A model generated the notes under the pieces. The model saw nothing but the letters and a program-made list of their open reading frames with translations, was not told where the DNA came from and ran no database searches. The position numbers and the translations under genes are program-made. Below, piece after piece: positions 51,523 to 58,250 of a stretch of 59,831 nucleotides of DNA (position 1 is the first letter of the stretch; each line of letters begins with the position of its first letter). The DNA comes from Ruminococcaceae bacterium UBA5891 (GTDB lineage Bacteria; Bacillota; Clostridia; Oscillospirales; Acutalibacteraceae): contig DJET01000040.1 in NCBI GenBank assembly GCA_002431945.1, positions 1 through 59,831 on the forward strand. The letters run 5' to 3'.

Positions 51523-51551
51523 CGATGAGGAATATACACTCATCGATTTTT
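51523..51551 (+). terminator. Terminator of the HEPN gene
   Basis: CGATGAG (51523-51529) pairs with CTCATCG (51539-51545). ATTTTTT follows. Confidence 0.85.
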
Positions 51552-51657
51552 TGTGATACAAGTTAATATATAAACTTGTTGCGAAGTTGACTACGATTCA
51601 AATAGTTCTTTTGTGATTTCGATGTTGATAAACAAGAAGCTCAAAAAGAGAAATTTA

Positions 51658-51703
51658 TTTTGGGTTAAAAATTGCGATGCTGTAAACAAAGAATAGCGCT
51701 GCG
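51658..51703 (+). repeat. Direct repeat, right copy
   Basis: It begins TTTTGGGTTAAAAAT and contains TGCGATGCTG followed by TAAACAAAGAA (51673-51693). It aligns without gaps to 50681-50726, so the pair brackets the HEPN gene and its terminator. Confidence 0.65.
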
Positions 51704-51732
51704 GAATAATTAAATGAAAATAACAAATACTA

Positions 51733-51761
51733 TTGACAATATCACGGTCAACCGATATAAT
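51733..51761 (+). promoter_or_regulatory. Promoter and probable operator of the XRE/nucleotidyltransferase pair
   Basis: TTGACA (51733-51738), 17-bp spacer, TATAAT (51756-51761). An imperfect inverted repeat ATATCACGGT and ACCGATAT (51739-51758) fills the spacer, a good site for autoregulation by the XRE protein. Confidence 0.82.
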
Positions 51762-51785
51762 AATAGTAACAGGAGGCGAAGCAGT

Positions 51786-52355
51786 ATGACAGTAAGCGAA
51801 TTGATGAACGAGAAAAAAATAACAAAATATCGGCTGTCAAAGGACAGCGGCGTTCCGTACACGACCGTGAATGATATTTGCAGCGGCAAGGCGCAGCTCG
51901 AAAAATGCTCCGCCGAAACGGTTTACCGAATTTCAAAAGCGCTGGGCGTTACGATGGAAAGCCTGATAGAGCCCTGCTTTGAAAAACGCAGTGACTTTGA
52001 GTTGTTCAAAAGCAATACCTGCCATAGACTGAAAGAACTCGGCGATATTCCGTTTATGATTGATTTGCTTGAAAAGGACGAAATTCGCAAGACCTATCAA
52101 AAAGGCTGGTATCGTGAAAGCCTGTATCTCCTTGCCATGCTCGACTATGTAAGCCGCGAAAATCATGTGCCGCTTTGCACACAGTATGATGACCTGCGCA
52201 AGCTCAAATTGCAAAACACGCTTTTCCCGGCAGGTGTGCTGGCAATGTCGGAGGTTACAAACAATCCGCAGATTAAAGAGCAATCCATAAAAGAGGCAAT
52301 TCCGGAGTTTATGCGGTTCAATATCGTAGAAAGCGAGGTGCGGAATGTCATCTGA
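51786..52355 (+). CDS. XRE-family regulator, probable antitoxin-like partner
   Basis: A 189-residue protein with an N-terminal Cro/C1-type helix-turn-helix (about 1-60; ITKYRLSKDSGVPYTTVNDI) and an uncharacterised helical C-terminal domain (about 75-189; KTYQKGWYRESLYLLAMLDY). The ATG at 51786 has GGAGG nine bases upstream; an earlier ATG (51714) lies upstream of the promoter and is rejected. The gene overlaps the nucleotidyltransferase gene by 11 bp. Pairs of this type behave as toxin-antitoxin modules in related systems, with the regulator as antitoxin; that role is inferred here. Confidence 0.8.
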   Translation: MTVSELMNEKKITKYRLSKDSGVPYTTVNDICSGKAQLEKCSAETVYRISKALGVTMESLIEPCFEKRSDFELFKSNTCHRLKELGDIPFMIDLLEKDEIRKTYQKGWYRESLYLLAMLDYVSRENHVPLCTQYDDLRKLKLQNTLFPAGVLAMSEVTNNPQIKEQSIKEAIPEFMRFNIVESEVRNVI

Positions 52356-53055
52356 AAATTTTACAAAAGAAAATCTGGATACTTACCTCAAGGAGCTTGC
52401 CAAAGAGTTCAGACGGTTAAACGGCAAATCAATGCCGGCAGAAATCGTGCTGGTCGGTGGTGCCGCTATTTTAACAAATTACGGTTTTCGTGATATGACT
52501 ACGGATATAGATGCGGTGATACACGCCGCATCGTCTATGAAGGACGCTATCAACCGTGTCGGAGATAAATTCCATTTGCCGAACGGTTGGCTGAATGCCG
52601 ACTTTATGCGCACAGGCTCCTATTCTCCGAAACTGGACGAATACTCGGTTTATTACAAAACGTTTTACGGCGTTCTATCCGTCCGAACCGTGTCGGCGGA
52701 ATATCTCATAGCCATGAAGCTTCGTTCGGGTAGAAAGTATAAAAATGACCTTTCCGATGTAATCGGTATCCTGGCGGAACACCAAAAGCGCGGCACACCG
52801 CTCACGCTTGATAGGATCAATACGGCAGTGAATGACCTTTACGGCGGTTGGGACGGTTTTCCCGAAGATTCAAAGCCGTTTATCGAGGATGCGCTTAAAA
52901 CAGCAGATTTGGAAGCTGTTTATACTTCGGTTAAAAATGATGAAACCGAGTCAAAGGATATTTTGGTCGGCTTTGAAAAGAAGTATCCAATGGTCGCAAA
53001 GGAATCAAATATAGAGGATATCTTGAAATCACTGAAAGAAAAGCAGAAAAAATAA
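52345..53055 (+). CDS. Nucleotidyltransferase-fold protein (AbiEii/DUF6036-like)
   Basis: A 236-residue protein with the nucleotidyltransferase signature EIVLVGGAAILTNYGF (about 33-48) followed by TTDIDAVI (about 54-61), i.e. the GG...DxD active site. The remainder resembles the C-terminal helical part of AbiEii-like and DUF6036 proteins. Such enzymes can transfer nucleotides to tRNA or proteins as toxins. It is translationally coupled to the XRE gene (11-bp overlap) and closed by a terminator. It is a candidate toxin; a housekeeping substrate cannot be excluded. Confidence 0.78.
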   Translation: MSSENFTKENLDTYLKELAKEFRRLNGKSMPAEIVLVGGAAILTNYGFRDMTTDIDAVIHAASSMKDAINRVGDKFHLPNGWLNADFMRTGSYSPKLDEYSVYYKTFYGVLSVRTVSAEYLIAMKLRSGRKYKNDLSDVIGILAEHQKRGTPLTLDRINTAVNDLYGGWDGFPEDSKPFIEDALKTADLEAVYTSVKNDETESKDILVGFEKKYPMVAKESNIEDILKSLKEKQKK

Positions 53056-53059
53056 CTTG

Positions 53060-53090
53060 CAAAAGGGTTGCCCACGGCAGCCCTTTTGTT
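53060..53090 (+). terminator. Terminator of the XRE/nucleotidyltransferase pair
   Basis: CAAAAGGGTTGCC pairs with GGCAGCCCTTTTG (one wobble) across a CAC loop (53060-53088). Confidence 0.8.
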
Positions 53091-53178
53091 ATGTCCGAAA
53101 TTGTAAACGTGAGCAGAATATGCACTTTCAGAAGAACAGATAAATACTGAAATCACAGTATTATTATGCCGAAAGCTG

Positions 53179-53207
53179 TTGATATTCAGCCTGAAATGTG
53201 GTATAAT
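53179..53207 (+). promoter_or_regulatory. Promoter of the SauUSI-like operon
   Basis: TTGATA (53179-53184), 17-bp spacer, TATAAT (53202-53207), about 50 bp before the small regulator gene. Confidence 0.75.
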
Positions 53208-53258
53208 GATGAAAATGGTAAAATGCCAAATTTATAACTGCGTATGAGGTGTAATACA

Positions 53259-53465
53259 ATGGCCGCGAGCTATAAAAAATTATTCAAGCTTTTAATCGAC
53301 CGTGATATGAAAAAGAAAGAACTCGCCGAAAAAGCCGGCATCAGCATCGCTACTATCACCAAGATGGGCAAAGACGGTGCCGTTGTCAGCAGTGAGGTTC
53401 TTGTAAAGATATGCTCAGCCCTTGACTGCACTATGGATGATATAGTGGAGATAATTGAAAAATAA
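53259..53465 (+). CDS. Small Cro/C1-type regulator
   Basis: A 68-residue HTH_26-like protein (KKKELAEKAGISIATITKMG, then VLVKICSALDCTMDDIVEI). The ATG at 53259 has GAGGTG seven bases upstream, preferred to the ATG five codons earlier. It is a classic single-domain repressor and is first in an operon whose second gene starts 19 bp after its stop. In restriction-type operons such proteins often act as controllers that delay or repress the effector; that role is inferred. Confidence 0.85.
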   Translation: MAASYKKLFKLLIDRDMKKKELAEKAGISIATITKMGKDGAVVSSEVLVKICSALDCTMDDIVEIIEK

Positions 53466-53484
53466 AAGAAAGGTATTTTATAAT

Positions 53485-56400
53485 ATGTTACATGATGGGC
53501 TGTATGAGCAAATTATCAATAAGGGATTAGAAACAGAGCTCTCCTCTACGGACAAGCTTTCTACTACTGCGCCCATTGATAGTGCTGAGGCGTCCAAAGT
53601 GCTGGCAAAATATATTGCCGAAGTTGTAGAAAAAGGGCTTGATAATGTTGCTGACAATGGCGGTGACGTGAGCTCACAAGTGGCTCTGGCAAACCGTATT
53701 ATTTCTACGATCATCACCGAAACAAAAGAAAACGAACTTGATGAAATGACGGTCGTCGAGCGGGCCGAGCAGTTGCTTGCACTCTTTGACAAAAAGAACA
53801 GTATTCTTGCCATTGGTGAAAAGGCAACGATTATTCGCCCCGAAACATCTATTGCACAAAGCTCGTTATTTACCGGTGCAATCCATGAGCCGCAGATGTT
53901 TACCGAGCTCAAGAAGGAAATTGTATCCTGTAACCGTATTGATATGCTGGTATCCTTCATTAAATGGAGCGGCCTGCGCTTAATAATGGATGAGCTTACA
54001 ACCTTTACACAAAACGGCGGAGAGCTCCGCATTATTACAACCTCTTATATGGGAGCGACCGATGTAAAAGCAATCGAAGAACTCCGCAAACTCCCTAACA
54101 CAAAAATCAAGGTGAGTTATGATACCAAACGCACCAGACTTCATGCGAAAACGTATGTCTTCTATCGGGATACCGGTTTTACTACTGCGTATGTTGGCTC
54201 ATCGAATCTTTCTAATGCTGCCATTTCCAGCGGCCTTGAATGGAACGTAAAGGTTACAAAGAAGGACCTGCCGGAAACGATTGACAAAATTGAAGCCACC
54301 TTTGAAAGCTATTGGAATTCCAATGAATTTGAATATTACAATGAGGAGCAAAAGGAACGTTTAGCACGTGCACTAAAAGCCGAAAAATACTTTGACAGTA
54401 ATAATGCCGAAGTTTATACGATGGATATCGCACCATATTCCTATCAGCAAGAAATTCTTGATAAGCTGGAAGCAGAGCGCAAAGTTCGCGGCTATTATCG
54501 AAACCTTGTTGTTGCCGCCACCGGTACCGGAAAGACGGTGATTTCTGCGCTCGATTACAAGCGTTTCCGCAAGCAAAACCCGGATAAGCCTTGCCGACTT
54601 TTGTTTGTGGCTCATCGTGAAGAAATCCTGAAACAAAGTATGTACACCTTTCGTGCAGTACTGAAAGATGCAAACTTTGGCGAAATGTTTGTAGGCAGCT
54701 ATAAACCGGAAAGCATAGACAATCTTTTTATATCCATTCAAACTTTCAACTCGCAGAGCTTTACCGAGAAAACAACGCGGGATTTTTATGATTATATTAT
54801 TGTGGACGAGTTCCACCATGCTGCCGCACCTACATATCAAAAGCTCTTATCCTATTATAATCCGCAGATTCTTCTCGGTTTGACGGCAACGCCTGAACGT
54901 ATGGACGAAAAGAGCATTTTGCCGTATTTTAATAATCGCATTGCTGCCGAAATTCGTTTGCCCGAAGCTATTGACCGTAAGCTCCTGTGCCCATTCCAAT
55001 ATTTCGGTGTAACTGATACGGTTGATCTGGATCACTTAAAATGGGCAGCCGGAGGTTATGATAAAGGCGAACTTTCGCGAATTTATACACTTAGCGGCAT
55101 GATGGCAAATCGTCGCGCCGACTTGGTGGTTTCTTCATTGCTCAAATATGTTACTGATATTGATGATGTAAAGGGGCTTGGATTTTGCGTAACGGTTGAA
55201 CACGCAGAATTTATGTCCAATTACTTTAATGCCCGCGGAATTCCGTCGATGTTCCTGACCGGACATTCGCCGGACGAAGAAAGAAAAGAAGCAAAGGCCA
55301 GACTTGTAAAAGGTGAAGTGCGGTTTATCTTCGTCGTCGATATCTACAACGAAGGTGTGGACATCCCTGAAGTCAACATGGTTTTATTCTTGCGTCCAAC
55401 AGAATCTTTGACGGTGTTTTTACAGCAGCTTGGACGTGGACTGCGTTTATCCGAGGATAAAGAGTGCCTGACTGTACTTGATTTTATAGGACAGGCAAAC
55501 AAAAAGTATAATTTTGAAGATAAGTTTGCAGCTCTACTTTCCAACACCACACGAGGCGTAACACGTGAAATTAAGGATGGGTTTATTTCACTTCCAAAGG
55601 GATGCTATATTCAGCTTGAAAAGAAGGCAGCAAGATATATTCTTGATAACATTCGCGCATCTTATGGAAACAGCGCAGGTCTTGTTGCACGTATAGCAAC
55701 CTTTGAAGAAGATACCGGCCTAAAACTTACTCTCGAAAACTTTCTTGACCACTATCGGTTGGATATTCGCTCAATCTATAAATTTGCTTCCTTTTCTCGT
55801 CTGTGTGCGCGTGCAGATATAATTGATAATTTCGAGGAACCGATCGAAGAGGTAATGTCAAAAGCACTTAGCCGTTTTGCGTTGGTGGATTCAAGACGAT
55901 GGATTGTGTTTATGCTGCGTGTTTTGGAAAATATCAACCATTTCGACCTTACGAGACTTTCGGATATAGAAAAACGCATGCTTCAGATGTTCTATATTAC
56001 AATGTGGGGAAAAGCGATTGAGGATTGGAACGCGGACGAAGTATTCGAAAATTTCCGTGCTCTTTTAAATAGCCCGATAATGCTTTCTGAGCTGATTGCG
56101 CTGCTCAAATATAACTATAATCGCATTGATTTTATTGATGAGCCTGTCAGCCTCGGATTTGATTGTCCGCTGGATCTGCATTGTACCTATACGCGCGATC
56201 AACTGCTTGTTGCAATGGATTTTATGAAGCCAAGCACTGTTCGCGAAGGTGTGAAATGGTTGCCCGACAAGAAAATTGATGTGTTCTTTATCACATTGAA
56301 CAAGTCGGATAAAGACTACTCGCCTACAACCATGTATCAGGATTATTCCATCAACGAAACACTGTTTCATTGGCAAAGTCAAAGCACGACAAATGCAGAA

Positions 56401-56631
56401 GGTAAAGTCGGTCAGCGGTATATCAATCATCGCAAAAACGGCAGCAAGGTTCTCTTGTTTGTGCGCGAATTTAAGAATGATGTTTACGGCAATACTGCAC
56501 CGTATACCTATCTTGGTACAGCAAATTATGTTTCGCATAACGGTTCAAGACCGATGAACATTACATGGAGATTAGATGCCCCCATTCCGGCAAAATACCT
56601 GAAGAAAACAAACAAATTGGTGGTTGGATAA
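53485..56631 (+). CDS. SauUSI-like PLD nuclease-helicase with DUF3427
   Basis: A roughly 1048-residue multidomain protein. It has an N-terminal helical region, a PLD-type nuclease domain (about 130-290) with RLHAKTYVFYRD and YVGSSNLSNAAI, a superfamily 2 helicase with Walker A AATGTGKTVIS (about 344), DEFH (about 440) and motif VI QQLGRGLRLSEDK (about 650), and a C-terminal DUF3427-like region (about 720-1048). The same domain order occurs in SauUSI, an ATP-dependent type IV enzyme that cuts methylcytosine DNA. The start is the ATG at 53485, not the TTG at 53455. It is coupled to the NUDIX gene (TAATG). Confidence 0.85.
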   Translation: MLHDGLYEQIINKGLETELSSTDKLSTTAPIDSAEASKVLAKYIAEVVEKGLDNVADNGGDVSSQVALANRIISTIITETKENELDEMTVVERAEQLLALFDKKNSILAIGEKATIIRPETSIAQSSLFTGAIHEPQMFTELKKEIVSCNRIDMLVSFIKWSGLRLIMDELTTFTQNGGELRIITTSYMGATDVKAIEELRKLPNTKIKVSYDTKRTRLHAKTYVFYRDTGFTTAYVGSSNLSNAAISSGLEWNVKVTKKDLPETIDKIEATFESYWNSNEFEYYNEEQKERLARALKAEKYFDSNNAEVYTMDIAPYSYQQEILDKLEAERKVRGYYRNLVVAATGTGKTVISALDYKRFRKQNPDKPCRLLFVAHREEILKQSMYTFRAVLKDANFGEMFVGSYKPESIDNLFISIQTFNSQSFTEKTTRDFYDYIIVDEFHHAAAPTYQKLLSYYNPQILLGLTATPERMDEKSILPYFNNRIAAEIRLPEAIDRKLLCPFQYFGVTDTVDLDHLKWAAGGYDKGELSRIYTLSGMMANRRADLVVSSLLKYVTDIDDVKGLGFCVTVEHAEFMSNYFNARGIPSMFLTGHSPDEERKEAKARLVKGEVRFIFVVDIYNEGVDIPEVNMVLFLRPTESLTVFLQQLGRGLRLSEDKECLTVLDFIGQANKKYNFEDKFAALLSNTTRGVTREIKDGFISLPKGCYIQLEKKAARYILDNIRASYGNSAGLVARIATFEEDTGLKLTLENFLDHYRLDIRSIYKFASFSRLCARADIIDNFEEPIEEVMSKALSRFALVDSRRWIVFMLRVLENINHFDLTRLSDIEKRMLQMFYITMWGKAIEDWNADEVFENFRALLNSPIMLSELIALLKYNYNRIDFIDEPVSLGFDCPLDLHCTYTRDQLLVAMDFMKPSTVREGVKWLPDKKIDVFFITLNKSDKDYSPTTMYQDYSINETLFHWQSQSTTNAEGKVGQRYINHRKNGSKVLLFVREFKNDVYGNTAPYTYLGTANYVSHNGSRPMNITWRLDAPIPAKYLKKTNKLVVG

Positions 56632-57023
56632 TGACAGAAGTAGTGGCAGCTCTTATATGGGATAAGGATAAATTTATGATTTGTCAACGCCCGGCGCATA
56701 AAGCCAGAGGCCTTTTGTGGGAATTCGTCGGCGGTAAGGTGGAACCAGGCGAGACGAAAGAACAGGCGCTTATCCGCGAATGCCAAGAAGAACTTGCTGT
56801 GACGCTCTCTGTTGGTGATGTGTTTATGGATGTTGTTCATGAATATCCGGATTTGACAGTGCATCTAACCTTGTTCAATGCAGCTATCCTTGAAGGCATC
56901 CCCCAAAAGCTTGAACATAAAGATATAAAATGGATTGCTCCGAGTGAAATTTCCAATTATGAATTCTGCCCGGCGGATGTAGAGATATTGAAAAAGATAA
57001 CAGAGGTTTTTCGTGATGATTAA
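56631..57023 (+). CDS. NUDIX hydrolase (MutT-like)
   Basis: A 130-residue Nudix protein with the intact box GGKVEPGETKEQALIREC QEEL (GX5EX7REXXEE, split here) at about 35-57, the N-terminal EVVAALIWDKDKFMICQR and a C-terminal helix. MutT-type members hydrolyse oxidised or non-canonical nucleoside triphosphates. Its ATG uses the last base of the preceding stop codon, so it is co-translated with the PLD-helicase. This suggests a shared job, e.g. clearing nucleotides or a signal product, but that is inference. Confidence 0.85.
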   Translation: MTEVVAALIWDKDKFMICQRPAHKARGLLWEFVGGKVEPGETKEQALIRECQEELAVTLSVGDVFMDVVHEYPDLTVHLTLFNAAILEGIPQKLEHKDIKWIAPSEISNYEFCPADVEILKKITEVFRDD

Positions 57024-57147
57024 GAATTTGGTGCATGATCCGATATTTCTTGCGGGAAAGTCGGAACCGGGGACAAAAGATGATTTATTCTTCGCGCAGG
57101 ATCTGCTCAATACGCTGATTGTGCACATGGAAAATATAACACAATGA
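57016..57147 (+). pseudogene. Remnant of a peptide deformylase gene
   Basis: An open frame of 43 codons (ATG at 57016, TGA at 57145) whose product begins MIKNLVHDPIFLAGKSEPGT and continues KDDLFFAQDLLNTL. This is the recognisable N-terminus of short-type peptide deformylases, but the catalytic GxGLAA, EGCLS and HEIDH motifs are missing. It starts 8 bp inside the NUDIX stop, as an intact co-translated gene would. The match fades after about codon 37, suggesting the downstream methyltransferase cassette replaced the rest. Confidence 0.75.
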
Positions 57148-57314
57148 AAACAAATGTGAAACTGTTTTATGATTTTCAGAAAATATCAAAAGTGTATTAT
57201 TTATTTACTCATTTGTGAAAGATTCTGAAGTAGTAAAATTTTGACATAAAGTTAATCACAAACAATTGGATGTCCATATTTTAAGGATATCATTAAGAAA
57301 GCAGGCAGCACAGG

Positions 57315-58250
57315 ATGAAAGTATATAAACATTTTAACGCCAATAGTTCAATGACACTTTTTAATGGAGATTGTCAAAAACTATTAAAAGAAATTCCAGA
57401 TGAAACGATAGATTTGATTATCACTTCACCGCCATATTGTATGAAGAAGGCGTACGAAGATCCTCACGCCGATACGGAAACATTTAAGGGGCTGCATGAG
57501 CAAATATTTGATGGAATTTATAGAGTATTAAAGCCTGGTGGAAGCCTTTGTTGGCAAGTCGGATATCACGTGTCTAATTCAGCTATAATTCCGTTAGACT
57601 ATTTGATTTACGATATATTTACTGCAAAAAGCCAAGAAAAGGATATACGGTTTATACTAAGAAATCGTATTATATGGACTTTTGGACATGGATTAAATAG
57701 TACTCAACGTTTTAGTGGAAGGCATGAAATGATCCTTTGGTTTACCAAAGGGGAAGAATATGCATTTGATTTGGACTGTGTTCGTGTTCCACAAAAGTAT
57801 CCTGGGAAAAGACATTATAAAGGCGATCACAAAGGTGAATTAAGCGGAAATCCATATGGCAAAAATCCATCAGATGTATGGGATATCCCCAATGTCAAGG
57901 CCAATCATGTTGAGAAAACGGAACATCCGTGTCAGTTTCCAGTAGCAATGGCGCAACGTTTAATACGAGCATTGGCTCCGAAAAATGGATGGGTATTAGA
58001 TCCGTTTATGGGATCAGGTACAACAGGCGTTGCGGCCTCAATTGAGAACCGACGGTTTATAGGGGCTGAAATTCAAAAGAATTATTATGATATTGCGGTT
58101 AGCCGAATAAAAGGAATAGAAGAAGGAACTACGAAAATTAGAGATGATGTTCCTGTTACAGAACCAAATGCAAATACAGCGGTAGCAAAACTTCCAGATG
58201 AATTTAAGAGAGTGAGGGAGACTGAAAATGGCAACTCAAAAGAAGACTAA
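57315..58250 (+). CDS. Beta-class DNA methyltransferase (N4-C or N6-A)
   Basis: A 311-residue MTase whose catalytic motif IV TSPPY (about 38-42) precedes the SAM-binding motif I LDPFMGSGTTGVAAS (about 230-245), the order of the beta class. The TSPPY form suggests N4-cytosine or N6-adenine methylation; which cannot be decided. No recognisable restriction gene precedes it. Its 3' end overlaps the DGQHR gene by 23 bp, so the two are coupled. Codon use is AT-richer than in the core part of the window. Confidence 0.88.
   Translation: MKVYKHFNANSSMTLFNGDCQKLLKEIPDETIDLIITSPPYCMKKAYEDPHADTETFKGLHEQIFDGIYRVLKPGGSLCWQVGYHVSNSAIIPLDYLIYDIFTAKSQEKDIRFILRNRIIWTFGHGLNSTQRFSGRHEMILWFTKGEEYAFDLDCVRVPQKYPGKRHYKGDHKGELSGNPYGKNPSDVWDIPNVKANHVEKTEHPCQFPVAMAQRLIRALAPKNGWVLDPFMGSGTTGVAASIENRRFIGAEIQKNYYDIAVSRIKGIEEGTTKIRDDVPVTEPNANTAVAKLPDEFKRVRETENGNSKED

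Noticed and set aside
51714..51785. Earlier ATG for the XRE gene
   Set aside because: The promoter -35 and -10 boxes lie downstream of that ATG, so it cannot be in the transcript.
53455..53484. TTG start for the PLD-helicase protein
   Set aside because: It falls inside the end of the regulator gene without a ribosome site; the ATG at 53485 fits the gene spacing better.
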